Position numbers and translations under genes: made by a program. 64,000 bases of DNA. It comes from Nitrospirota bacterium. Its GTDB lineage: Bacteria; Nitrospirota; Thermodesulfovibrionia; Thermodesulfovibrionales; Dissulfurispiraceae. The stretch lies in NCBI GenBank assembly GCA_016936655.1, contig JAFGXL010000020.1, forward strand, positions 50,952 to 114,951, in the 5' to 3' direction. Position 1 is the first letter of the stretch. Each line of letters begins with the position of its first letter. This document shows positions 50,627 through 59,638 of the stretch, one piece after another. Below the pieces are notes generated by a model. The model saw only the letters and a program-made list of their open reading frames with translations, had not been told where the DNA came from and made no database searches.

Positions 50627-51826
50627 TTAATTATAGAGATTTGGTAGAAATTTTGTCAAGGATGAAGGACAGCATGCCCTTAGAATATTTATACACTCCT
50701 TAAGGCAATATTCTTCTGTTTTTAGCATTCTTGTCAGAGGGGCATTAAAGTCATCATTGGAAGCTGTGAATACACCATGACCGCAAACCAGTGCACAGCC
50801 CGCATTTTTAATAGCAGGAGGAACTGTATTGACTATGCCTCTTGATCCTGTCCCTATATCGCCAGAGACCAGCGGCATTCCAAAAATATTGCACTTCCCT
50901 TCATTTGAGGCTGTTCTGGCTGCATGCATAGACATTATTACAGAAAACTTCGGGTGCCCATGAAGTATTGCCTTATTTTTTGTTGTTAAATAGATGTTTT
51001 TATGGGCAGACAATTCTGATGATGCGGTTATGCCTGCTGATGATGAACCGTCGATAGGCACTTCATCTATGCATGTCTCTAGCTCTTCGAGAGAGCTTCC
51101 TGTCTGGCTTATATAGATTTTCTCGTTTAAAAATACGGATATGTTTCCAAAAAATGAATCTACAAGCCTGTGCCTCACAACAGCCTTGCCTGCTTCTGTG
51201 ATCATCATCAGAGCCTCTATCTCTGTTTTAGCAGATCCTTTGTGAAGCGTGCTTGTTGTGAAATCAGGAATGGATGGCTTCAACAGTCCCAGCGCCAGAT
51301 TTAGCTGTTTTGCTGTTTGTTCGTCAGCATTATCTTGGCTGAAAATCTGGAGCATATCATCAAAAAATTTAACATAGGTCGAAAAACAGGTTGAGCTGAA
51401 TGAGACAAATGCCTGCTCTAAAGAGACATGCCCCCATGATGCTATGCCCCTGTTTCTGATGATCACAGATTTTCTTGCTGAAAGAGCTTCGTAAATTTCA
51501 TCTGAGCTGAAATGTTCAATAACAGGTATGTCATGGAAGAATGTTCTCGTTTCGCAGTCCTGCGGCACAATTTTGTTTGATCGTGCTCCTTTATCATTAT
51601 GCTCGAGGAGAAAGTTGATAATAGTCCAGTATGGTTCAGCCGGCCTTGCAAAAAGGAGAGAATTGATATTCATCCGGTCAAAGACTCCTAAAAGCTCAGG
51701 AGAGCAGTCATCCAGAGGCCGGTTTGCAGAGATGTCAGCATCCAGTAACATCATTGTAACTTCGTTAGGCATGGAAAGCCCCTGATTAACGAGTTTAGCT
51801 GTATATTTTTCTATATGGCTGATCAT
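50627..51826 (-). CDS. Duplicated class II aldolase/adducin-like protein
   Basis: The 399-residue protein appears to contain two class II aldolase/adducin units. The N-terminal unit (about 1-165) keeps the VIIRNRGIASWGHVSLEQAF element but has NRG where metal-binding members have NHG. The C-terminal unit (about 210-399) has the HGH metal ligands at H289 and H291 and GHG at residue 350, preceded by an S-S-E-L element, so only this half looks competent. It lies 7 nt downstream of an aldehyde oxidoreductase gene, which suggests an aldehyde product, but the substrate is unknown. I prefer the ATG at 51826 over one at 51871 inside the upstream gene. Confidence 0.75.
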   Translation of the reverse strand: MISHIEKYTAKLVNQGLSMPNEVTMMLLDADISANRPLDDCSPELLGVFDRMNINSLLFARPAEPYWTIINFLLEHNDKGARSNKIVPQDCETRTFFHDIPVIEHFSSDEIYEALSARKSVIIRNRGIASWGHVSLEQAFVSFSSTCFSTYVKFFDDMLQIFSQDNADEQTAKQLNLALGLLKPSIPDFTTSTLHKGSAKTEIEALMMITEAGKAVVRHRLVDSFFGNISVFLNEKIYISQTGSSLEELETCIDEVPIDGSSSAGITASSELSAHKNIYLTTKNKAILHGHPKFSVIMSMHAARTASNEGKCNIFGMPLVSGDIGTGSRGIVNTVPPAIKNAGCALVCGHGVFTASNDDFNAPLTRMLKTEEYCLKECINILRACCPSSLTKFLPNLYN

Positions 51827-51833
51827 TTTGTCT

Positions 51834-53525
51834 TTACCAGCCTCGTATCCTGTAGTAGTTGTTGCGGGCATTAAGAAAATCTTCCCTGTTTATTGCAGAG
51901 ATTTTTATCATCTCGCTTGAGCTGCCGTCCTCAATGAAAAATCTTGCTGGCAGGTCATCGTCACTCTTTGTGAATCCGTTCATCTCATTAAGTCTTCTTT
52001 CTAGATTCCATATCCGCTCGCCTGCCTTAAGCAGCGATTGGGAGTTGTGGTCAGATCCGGTCACAGAATTGAATGCTTTTGCAAACTCTTCAAGGCTTGC
52101 GCCAAAGAAGACGAATTTGCATGCTGTAAGTGAGTCTACAACCGCATTGAGGTCTTCAGAAATTCTAATTATGCGTGCTTTTCCCTCAAATGAAAATCTG
52201 TCTGTTGCTACGGGCCTTCTCAATATCTCATGGCTTACAGGGTATGCGCGCAGATGGCATCCGCCCCTGTTTGATGTGGCGTAAGCGAGAGCCATGCCGT
52301 ATGCGCCGCGGGGATCATATGCAGGAAGTTCCAGTTTTTTTACAGACATGCTCATCTCTGGAGCTCCTTTTGATTCAGCGTATCTGTATGAGCCTTCTGC
52401 AAGAGCATCAGCAAGTTTGCAGCTCCTGATGCTTATTCGCCTGAGTAGGTCATGCATCTGTTCAGCGGTTACGGATATTCCTTCAATTTCTGAGTAGCAG
52501 GCTATTGTTGATGCTGCTGTTATGGAGTCTATGCCCATCTCATTGCATATAGTGTTGGATTTTACTATTGCCTCAAGATCGCTGCAGTTGTTCAGAGCTC
52601 CGAAGTGCGATACAGTCTCGAATTCCGGCATAACCTCGCCGTTGCTGCTGATCTTTTTGCAGAGCACAGGACAGCCGGAGCATCCTTCTTTGCGTGTTTT
52701 GTATCGCTCTTTCATCCTGTATCCTGAATATTCGGAAGCATTATCAAAAATAGTCTTTCTGAAGTTCTGCGTAGGCTCCATTCTTCTGGAGTGAATAAGA
52801 TCAACAAGGGCTGCTGTGCCAAACTCAGAAAGCCCAAACTCACCAAATACAGCCTGCGAAGCGCGCAGCAGACGCATGATCTCTTTTCTGGCTGCATCTA
52901 GAGCGGCCGTATCCATAACTGATATAGCGGAGCTTCCTTTTACAGCCACAGCCTTCAGTTTTTTTGATCCCATTACAGCGCCGAGCCCGCCTCTGCCTGC
53001 ACAGTAGTGTTTGTCGAATACAATTGAGGCATATCTGACAAGATTTTCTCCTGCAGGTCCTATAGCTGCGCAGGACATGTTCCCGAAAGATGCTGATGTT
53101 TCTGATGTTGTAAAACCCTTGAGATTATCTGAGCCAACAAGAGACACATTGGAATCTTTAATAATCATAGAGACCCATTGTGAAGACTTGCCGGTGATTT
53201 CAATAAAATCATAGCCGGCACGCTTAAGTTCTGTACCAAATCTGCCGCCAACGGAACAGTCAAAAACAGTATCTGTAAGAGGAGATCTCGATATAACTGA
53301 CATCCTCCCGGATGTGGGCGCTGCTGTGCCTACAAGAGGACCTGTAGCAAAGATGAGAGGCATGTCTGCGTCATCATAAGAGAGGGTAATTCTGTCGGAG
53401 ATCATTTTTACACCAAATCCCCTGCCTCCTATAAAATCAGCGCATAGAGAGACCGGTGTAACAATTATGTATGTCTTGCCTGTTGAGAGATCAACGCGAA
53501 GGCCTTTCCCTGTATATCCAGTCAT
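51834..53525 (-). CDS. aor: Aldehyde:ferredoxin oxidoreductase (tungsten/molybdopterin AOR family)
   Basis: The 563-residue enzyme has the AOR N-terminus YTGKGLRVDLSTGK, the pterin-binding GRGGLGAVMGSKKLKA, and the [4Fe-4S] ligands C282, C285, C289 (CSGCPVLC) with the final cysteine C469 (LTACKF). It would oxidise an aldehyde to the acid with ferredoxin, or run in reverse. Its downstream neighbour is a class II aldolase-like protein. It is divergent from the Mpl-like gene, with about 70 bp between them. Tungsten-cofactor genes are not visible here. Confidence 0.92.
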   Translation of the reverse strand: MTGYTGKGLRVDLSTGKTYIIVTPVSLCADFIGGRGFGVKMISDRITLSYDDADMPLIFATGPLVGTAAPTSGRMSVISRSPLTDTVFDCSVGGRFGTELKRAGYDFIEITGKSSQWVSMIIKDSNVSLVGSDNLKGFTTSETSASFGNMSCAAIGPAGENLVRYASIVFDKHYCAGRGGLGAVMGSKKLKAVAVKGSSAISVMDTAALDAARKEIMRLLRASQAVFGEFGLSEFGTAALVDLIHSRRMEPTQNFRKTIFDNASEYSGYRMKERYKTRKEGCSGCPVLCKKISSNGEVMPEFETVSHFGALNNCSDLEAIVKSNTICNEMGIDSITAASTIACYSEIEGISVTAEQMHDLLRRISIRSCKLADALAEGSYRYAESKGAPEMSMSVKKLELPAYDPRGAYGMALAYATSNRGGCHLRAYPVSHEILRRPVATDRFSFEGKARIIRISEDLNAVVDSLTACKFVFFGASLEEFAKAFNSVTGSDHNSQSLLKAGERIWNLERRLNEMNGFTKSDDDLPARFFIEDGSSSEMIKISAINREDFLNARNNYYRIRGW

Positions 53526-53596
53526 TATCTACTTTAACATAGCTAAGCTTAAGGAGATTGCCTCTTTGATGCATAATTAATTAATATAGAAATATT

Positions 53597-54943
53597 ATGA
53601 ATTTATACTTCTCAGGTATCGGCGGTACAGGCATGTCCAGCCTGGCTCTGTTTATGTCAGACAATGGACATATAGTATCAGGATCGGACAGGGCATTCGG
53701 CAAAGATGTAAAACACCCAGCGCTTAATGCTCTTGTTGAAAACGGAATTGATATCGTGCCACAGGACGGCAGGATACTGACCTGCATGACAGATATCGCT
53801 GTATTCAGCGCTGCAGTAGAAAAATCCAGCCCTGATTATCTTAAAGCTTTGGAGCTTGGCATAAAGATCAAGACCAGGCCTGAAATGCTTGCAGACATGG
53901 TGAGGTACTACAGGACGCTTGCTGTTGCAGGCACTAGCGGCAAATCAACAACATCAGGAATGCTCACTTTCATAATGGGAATGCTAGGGCTGCAGCCAAA
54001 CTTTATAGGCGGCGGCAGGGTGAGGCACTTTAAATCAGAAACAAACCCAGGCAACTTTCTTACAGGCAACTCAAGATGGCTGATTATTGAAGCATGCGAG
54101 TCGGACGGCACTGTAGTGGACTACATTCCTGAATATTCCATAATCACAAACCTTGCGCTTGATCACCATGATGTTGGCACAACCAAACAGATGTTTATAA
54201 AACTGATATCCAACACAGAGAAAGAGACATTTATAAATGCTGATGATCCTAATCTTGCAGACTTATCAGGTGACAGTATCCTCTCTTATTCACTGGACAA
54301 GCCGTCAGGCTTCAGACCCCAGAGCTATTCCCTGAATGGACTTTCATCAGAAATGAGAATAAAAGATGTTGATTTTAGATTGAATATTCCAGGCAAACAT
54401 AATTTATACAATGCTCTGTCATGTATAGCGCTGCTCGATTATCTGGGGTTAGAGCTTTCTGCGGTCTCGGAGATTCTTCAGAAATTCCGAGGGATAGAAA
54501 GGCGTTTTGACATTCATCTCAACACTCCTGAAAAGCTGGTAGTTGATGATTATGCCCACAACCCTCACAAAATTGAAGCACTTATGAATTCAGTTTCTTC
54601 AATAAGAAAAAATGTCTGCTATGTTTTTCAGCCTCACGGCTATTCGCCTACACGGCTTATGCTTGATGAATATATTGAAACTTTTGCCTCGCAATTGAGA
54701 GTTGATGACATGCTTGCACTTCTTCCGATATATTATGCGGGCGGCACTGTTCAGACAGATGTTTCGAGTGCAGATATTGCATCGGGCGTAAACGCCAGAG
54801 ATAAAAAAGCTGTGCTCTTTAATTCCAGAGAAGATCTCATTTCCGGAATAAATGGCTGGAACAATGTAATAGTATTGGGTGCAAGGGATGAGTCTCTTTC
54901 TGAACTCGCTGCGGAGCTTGCTAAAAAGCTCTCGAATGTCTAG
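53597..54943 (+). CDS. mpl: Mur ligase of the Mpl/MurC type (peptidoglycan recycling)
   Basis: The 448-residue protein has the three Mur-ligase domains: N-terminal MNLYFSGIGGTGMSSLA, an ATP loop GTSGKSTTSG, NLALDHHDVG and DDYAHNPHKIEA, and a C-terminal Rossmann domain (HGYSPTR, LGARDESL). The order and the N-terminal GIGGTGMS fit MurC or Mpl. The loop GTSGKSTT and the DDYAHNP motif differ from the usual GTHGKTTT and DDYAHHP. Because it precedes NamZ and MurU-AmgK genes, a recycling ligase (Mpl: tripeptide to UDP-MurNAc) fits better than MurC. The ATG has no Shine-Dalgarno. Confidence 0.78.
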   Translation: MNLYFSGIGGTGMSSLALFMSDNGHIVSGSDRAFGKDVKHPALNALVENGIDIVPQDGRILTCMTDIAVFSAAVEKSSPDYLKALELGIKIKTRPEMLADMVRYYRTLAVAGTSGKSTTSGMLTFIMGMLGLQPNFIGGGRVRHFKSETNPGNFLTGNSRWLIIEACESDGTVVDYIPEYSIITNLALDHHDVGTTKQMFIKLISNTEKETFINADDPNLADLSGDSILSYSLDKPSGFRPQSYSLNGLSSEMRIKDVDFRLNIPGKHNLYNALSCIALLDYLGLELSAVSEILQKFRGIERRFDIHLNTPEKLVVDDYAHNPHKIEALMNSVSSIRKNVCYVFQPHGYSPTRLMLDEYIETFASQLRVDDMLALLPIYYAGGTVQTDVSSADIASGVNARDKKAVLFNSREDLISGINGWNNVIVLGARDESLSELAAELAKKLSNV

Positions 54944-54973
54944 ATGTGCATTCCTGTTTGTTGAGGAGAAATC

Positions 54974-55927
54974 TTGGAAAAAGATCTTTTTGAGCGACCG
55001 GATTTTCTTTATAACCTTTTTGACGCAATACCTTCGCTAATATTTATTGTTGATGAAGATGTGCGAGTACATCATCTGAATATTGCTGCTTCTGATCTTG
55101 TGGGTCTTTCAGAAAATCAGGAGTATAGAAATGTGCGCGGCGGCGAACTGCTTAAGTGCATAAACTCATTTGATGTGCCTGAGGGCTGTGGCAGGTCTCC
55201 GAAGTGTAAGGGGTGTGCCATTAGAAATTCCGTTACCAGAGCATTTGCAGGAGAGAAGGTATACAGGGAGACCACATGCTTCAGGTTTATGAAAGACGGA
55301 AATCAGATTGAAGTCTATCTAATGCTTACCGTAACGCCTATAGTTTTTGAACATAATAAATACGTGCTTTTAGTTCTTGAGGACATTACAGAGCAGAAAC
55401 GCATGGAAGAGACTCTCAGGCAAGCCAATCAGATGCTTGCAAGACAGGCTGTCACAGATCAGCTTACAGGCATATACAACCGAGCTAAGTTTTACGATGT
55501 AATAGATCTGGAGATCAGCCGCGCTGTCAGGTTGGAAAGTCCTCTCTCTCTGGTTATGTTTGATATCGACAGCTTCAAACAGATTAATGACAAATATGGC
55601 CACCACTTCGGAGACGATGTTATCAGAACCATAGCCAGCACAGTGAATGGGGTGCTGAGAAAGCATGACTATCTTATAAGGTGGGGCGGTGAAGAGTTTA
55701 TGCTTCTGCTTCCTCACACTAATCTTCAGAATACAAAAATACTGGCACAGCGGCTCAGAAGCATGATAGAAAATTGCGATATGGGCAGTGATGTGAAGGT
55801 TACATGTAGTTTTGGAGTAACATCGCTTCATCCTGATGATGATTTCAACAAGCTGACTACCCGTGCTGACGGACTTCTTTATAAAGCTAAAAATTCCGGC
55901 AGAAACTGTGTAGTAACATCAGAATAG
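54974..55927 (+). CDS. PAS-GGDEF diguanylate cyclase with a cysteine cluster
   Basis: The 317-residue protein has a PAS domain (about 8-130) and a GGDEF domain (about 150-317) with GGEEF at residues 238-242. The PAS part has four cysteines, C62, C72, C78 and C81 (spacing CX9CX5CX2C), a possible metal or Fe-S site. It has no membrane helix, so it should be cytoplasmic. The start is TTG at 54974 with GAGGAG 5 nt upstream. It sits between the Mpl-like and NamZ genes, hinting that c-di-GMP signalling is tied to wall turnover; this is inference. Confidence 0.88.
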   Translation: MEKDLFERPDFLYNLFDAIPSLIFIVDEDVRVHHLNIAASDLVGLSENQEYRNVRGGELLKCINSFDVPEGCGRSPKCKGCAIRNSVTRAFAGEKVYRETTCFRFMKDGNQIEVYLMLTVTPIVFEHNKYVLLVLEDITEQKRMEETLRQANQMLARQAVTDQLTGIYNRAKFYDVIDLEISRAVRLESPLSLVMFDIDSFKQINDKYGHHFGDDVIRTIASTVNGVLRKHDYLIRWGGEEFMLLLPHTNLQNTKILAQRLRSMIENCDMGSDVKVTCSFGVTSLHPDDDFNKLTTRADGLLYKAKNSGRNCVVTSE

Positions 55928-55944
55928 ATCCAGAGATAGATTGA

Positions 55945-57120
55945 ATGCCAGTCTTTACAGGTATAGATTGCTTAAATAAGGAATTCCCAGCCCGGTTTTT
56001 AAATGCCAGGGCAGGACTGCTTGTGCATCCTGCTTCTGTCAATTGTCATTTAGCTCATACATCAGAAATACTTTCACAATCTGACAAGGTGTCCCTCAAT
56101 GCCCTCTTTGGTCCTCAGCACGGCATACATGGTCATACACAGGATAATATGATCGAGTGGAGCGGCTTCAGAGACCACAAAATAGGCATCCCTGTTTACA
56201 GCCTTTATGGAGATAACAGAAAACCTACCAGAGATATGCTCTCAGAAATAGATCTGCTGATTGTGGATGTGCAGGATGTTGGAGCGCGTTACTACACATT
56301 TATCTGGACTCTTGATCTCTGCATGGAGGCATGTTATGAATCAGCAAAATCAATTGTTGTGCTCGACAGACCAAATCCTATTGGCGGCAGCATGCTGGAG
56401 GGCCCTCTGCTGGACACTGAATTCAGCTCCTTTGTAGGGCTTAAACCCTTGCCTGTGCGTCACGCGATGACGATTGGCGAAATTTCTTGCTGGCTAAAGG
56501 CAAAATATTACGAAAGCTTGGATCTGCATGTAGTTAAGATGGATGGATGGAATAGAAGCATGTGGTTTGACCAGACCGGGCTGCCATGGGTGTTGCCTTC
56601 TCCAAATATGCCTGCACTCGATACTGCCACAGTTTATCCCGGCATGTGTCTACTGGAAGGCACTAATGTGAGCGAGGGCAGGGGAACAACGCGGCCGTTC
56701 GAGATATTCGGGGCTCCTTTTATAGATTCTGAAAGACTTATAAACAGGTTGAAAGATTTCAGGCTGGAAGGAGTGTTTTTTAGGCCTCTATTTTTTGAGC
56801 CGACTTTTCAGAAACACGCTGGCAAACTCTGCGGAGGTGCGCAGATGCATATTTTAGACAGAACAAAATTCCAGCCTTTTAAAACGGCGGTATCAATTCT
56901 TAAAGCTGTATATGAACTATGGCCGCACAGCTTTGCATGGAAGCAGCCTCCATATGAGTATGAAGAAAGTAAACTGCCTATTGATATTCTTTGTGGTACA
57001 GATAAGATCAGGACAGCTATTGAATCAGAAGCTGATCTTGATGACATGGAAAAGTGGTGGCAGCATCAGACTGATGATTTTAAAAACAACGAATTCAGGG
57101 AATTTCTGATCTATGAATAG
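55945..57120 (+). CDS. namZ: NamZ-type exo-beta-N-acetylmuramidase (DUF1343)
   Basis: The 391-residue protein has the DUF1343 landmarks: GPQHGIHG, VYSLYGDNRKPT, VDVQDVGARYYTFIWTL, LDRPNPIGG, LPSPNMP and EGTNVSEGRGTTRPFE. NamZ of Bacillus releases MurNAc from the non-reducing ends of peptidoglycan fragments. Here no signal peptide is visible (MPVFTGIDCLNKEFPARF), so it is probably cytoplasmic and acts on imported muropeptide sugars. It overlaps the MurU-AmgK fusion gene by 8 nt, which links hydrolysis with MurNAc activation. Confidence 0.88.
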   Translation: MPVFTGIDCLNKEFPARFLNARAGLLVHPASVNCHLAHTSEILSQSDKVSLNALFGPQHGIHGHTQDNMIEWSGFRDHKIGIPVYSLYGDNRKPTRDMLSEIDLLIVDVQDVGARYYTFIWTLDLCMEACYESAKSIVVLDRPNPIGGSMLEGPLLDTEFSSFVGLKPLPVRHAMTIGEISCWLKAKYYESLDLHVVKMDGWNRSMWFDQTGLPWVLPSPNMPALDTATVYPGMCLLEGTNVSEGRGTTRPFEIFGAPFIDSERLINRLKDFRLEGVFFRPLFFEPTFQKHAGKLCGGAQMHILDRTKFQPFKTAVSILKAVYELWPHSFAWKQPPYEYEESKLPIDILCGTDKIRTAIESEADLDDMEKWWQHQTDDFKNNEFREFLIYE

Positions 57121-58990
57121 TAAGCTCAACTGTTTTATCCTTGCAGCAGGCAGAGGTGAGAGGCTGATGCCGATAACTTCATATTTACCAAAACCTCTGC
57201 TGCCTGTAGCCGGAAGGCCAGTTATAAAAATAATTTTGGATAAAATATCAGAGCTAAAGCCGGCATCTATCGGCATCAACACTCACCACCTTTCTGAAAA
57301 AATATCAGAATTGATTAATAAATCAGGTAAATCAAACGATATTCTTCTTTTCCATGAAACAAAACTTCTTGACACAGGCGGCGCGCTGAAAAATGCATCA
57401 TCAATACTTTCTCAGGGCATTTTTCTTGTGCATAATGGCGATATAATCACAGACATCGATCTGCAGAGCCTTGTAAGTCATCATAAAAATTCCGGTAATA
57501 TGGCTACTCTGGCAGTGCATGATTTTGACCGCTTTAATAATGTACTTATTGACTCTGAATATGGATATGTTGGAATAAAGGACAGGTCTGCAGAATCTAA
57601 TGAATTTAGGTCTGCTGCATTTACAGGCATTGCTGTATATAATCCTGAATTTCTTGATTACATCCCTGAAGGCGCATCAAGTGTTGTAGATGCATGGTCT
57701 GCTTCAGTCTCTGACGGCAAAAAGGTCGGCGTTATGGATTTTTCAGGATGCAGATGGACAGATATAGGAACTCCCTCAGCATATGCAGCTTCTGTTGCTG
57801 ATGCGCTTATCAATTCCGGCGAGACTGTATATTTAAGCTCCAGATCAAAAGGATGCCAGAACGCCAGTATAAAAGGTTTGCTATCGATCGAAGACGGCGT
57901 TGTGATCGAGCCGGATGTTGAGCTTCAAAACTGCATTGTTATGCCGAATACGATTTTGAAGCCCGGGGTATATAAAGACTGCATAATTGTGAATGACAAA
58001 ATAATAGACCTTGGCAGCGGTTTTTTTAGCAGACCTTGCACGAGTTATGGCGTGCTGATAGGTTCCGGCGGATCAGACAGAAACTACTACAGAACTATAT
58101 CAAATGATTCCTCAAGAATTCTTATGGTATGCAGCAAAGGTGATCCGGATTTTGAGAGGCACATAAAATATACGGCATTTTTCAGCAAACATAAAATTCC
58201 TGTTCCAGAGTTTATCGGAACAGGTCAGCATGAGTGGTCAGCTTTTTTTGAAGATCTGGGTGATGTTTCGCTTTATTCATGGATGAAATGCAAAAGAGGT
58301 ACAGGAGAAGTCGAAAATATTTATAAAAAGGCTCTCGATATAGCCGTATCAATCCATTCTATAGACACAGCAGAGGCCAATTTGATCACAAGACAGTTTG
58401 ATCTTGAACATTTTAGCTGGGAGACGTCATATTTTTTAGAGAGATTTGTTAAGGGTTACTGCTGTTTTGATCCGGATGACGAAGTTGCTCTGGAAAAAGA
58501 GTTTGCAGCTCTCGCAGCTCATACTGGTGCATTTAAAAAATGCGTTATACATCGTGATTTCCAATCGCAGAACATAATGATAAAAGACAATACGCCAAGT
58601 GTTATCGATTTTCAGGGTGCGAGGATAGGGCCTGCAGCTTATGACATTGCATCAATTTTGTGGGATCCATATACAGAACTGAGCTGTTTATTGCGTAACA
58701 GAATGCTGGATTATTATGTATATGCCCGGAAAAAACTGGACAATAGCTTTAGTTCAGAAGAGTTTTCTTCATCACTGCTCTACTGCAGGCTGCAGAGGCA
58801 TATGCAGGCTCTTGGAGCTTATGCATTTTTGTCAGAAGTTAAAGGCAAGAGTTTTTTTCAGAAACATATGCCTGCCTGTTTATCTCTTTTAGTGTTGGAC
58901 ATTGAGGAAAGCAGAGGAGAATTTCCGCATCTTGCTGCGCTGATTAAGCAGCTTCATAGCTTGCTTAGAGAAAAAAATATTGAAAATTAA
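57113..58990 (+). CDS. Fused MurNAc-1-phosphate uridylyltransferase and aminosugar kinase (MurU-AmgK fusion)
   Basis: The 625-residue protein joins two enzymes. Residues 1-235 are a nucleotidyltransferase (FILAAGRGERL, PKPLLPVAG with K28, HNGDIITDID) resembling MurU. Residues 250-310 look like a short hexapeptide-repeat beta-helix linker. Residues 325-600 are an aminoglycoside-phosphotransferase kinase with the Brenner motif HRDFQSQN (D482, N487) and DFQGARIGPAAYDIAS (D499), as in AmgK. AmgK makes MurNAc-1-phosphate and MurU makes UDP-MurNAc in Pseudomonas, from separate genes. The overlap with namZ supports MurNAc salvage. Another sugar cannot be excluded. Confidence 0.82.
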   Translation: MNSKLNCFILAAGRGERLMPITSYLPKPLLPVAGRPVIKIILDKISELKPASIGINTHHLSEKISELINKSGKSNDILLFHETKLLDTGGALKNASSILSQGIFLVHNGDIITDIDLQSLVSHHKNSGNMATLAVHDFDRFNNVLIDSEYGYVGIKDRSAESNEFRSAAFTGIAVYNPEFLDYIPEGASSVVDAWSASVSDGKKVGVMDFSGCRWTDIGTPSAYAASVADALINSGETVYLSSRSKGCQNASIKGLLSIEDGVVIEPDVELQNCIVMPNTILKPGVYKDCIIVNDKIIDLGSGFFSRPCTSYGVLIGSGGSDRNYYRTISNDSSRILMVCSKGDPDFERHIKYTAFFSKHKIPVPEFIGTGQHEWSAFFEDLGDVSLYSWMKCKRGTGEVENIYKKALDIAVSIHSIDTAEANLITRQFDLEHFSWETSYFLERFVKGYCCFDPDDEVALEKEFAALAAHTGAFKKCVIHRDFQSQNIMIKDNTPSVIDFQGARIGPAAYDIASILWDPYTELSCLLRNRMLDYYVYARKKLDNSFSSEEFSSSLLYCRLQRHMQALGAYAFLSEVKGKSFFQKHMPACLSLLVLDIEESRGEFPHLAALIKQLHSLLREKNIEN

Positions 58991-59014
58991 ACCTCTTTTA
59001 TTAAATAAAATATT

Positions 59015-59638
59015 ATGAATAAAAAAACAGCATTAATAATTTTTGCTCATCCTGCATTTCAGCGTTCCAGAGTAAACAGAGCACTTCTTGATGCTGCAAA
59101 TGGGGTGGACTCTGTTCTGGTTCATGATCTTTATGAGCAGTATCCTGATTTTGATATCGATGTGAAGAAGGAGCAGCAGCTGCTTGATCAGTGCGATATC
59201 ATTATTTTACAGCACCCTATGTACTGGTTCTCAGCGCCTTCTCTTCTTAAAGAATGGCAGGACTTGTCTCTGTTGCATGGATGGGCATATGGGAAAGGAG
59301 CAACAGCTCTTAAGGACAAGCTGCTTTTAAGTGTAATTTCTACTGGCGCTGACGAGTCTTTTTATAATAAAGATCATGAAAATAATTTTAGTATAAAAGA
59401 GCTGATTTCTCCTTATGCGCAGTTAGCTAAGGTCTGCGGCATGATATATCTGCCGCCATTTGTTGTTCACTCAACCCACTCTCTAAATACTGATGGTATT
59501 AATGCGCATGCAGAAGACTACAGGAATATACTGATAGCTCTTACTGAAAACAGGCTTGATATTGAGGCTGCCAAATCCATGTGCAGGCTCAATTTTGATA
59601 TAAGCAGAATTATTAAAACAGGTCAGGTAAAACAATAA
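59015..59638 (+). CDS. kefF: KefF-like NAD(P)H:quinone oxidoreductase
   Basis: The 207-residue flavodoxin-fold protein has the start ALIIFAHPAFQRSRVN, ILQHPMYWFSAPSLLKEW and HGWAYGKGATALKDK, typical of KefF/MdaB-type quinone reductases. In E. coli KefF is an ancillary subunit needed for full KefC activity. Its stop overlaps the kefC start (TAATG), supporting a KefFC pair that expels K+ during electrophile stress. The ATG lacks a Shine-Dalgarno. Confidence 0.9.
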   Translation: MNKKTALIIFAHPAFQRSRVNRALLDAANGVDSVLVHDLYEQYPDFDIDVKKEQQLLDQCDIIILQHPMYWFSAPSLLKEWQDLSLLHGWAYGKGATALKDKLLLSVISTGADESFYNKDHENNFSIKELISPYAQLAKVCGMIYLPPFVVHSTHSLNTDGINAHAEDYRNILIALTENRLDIEAAKSMCRLNFDISRIIKTGQVKQ

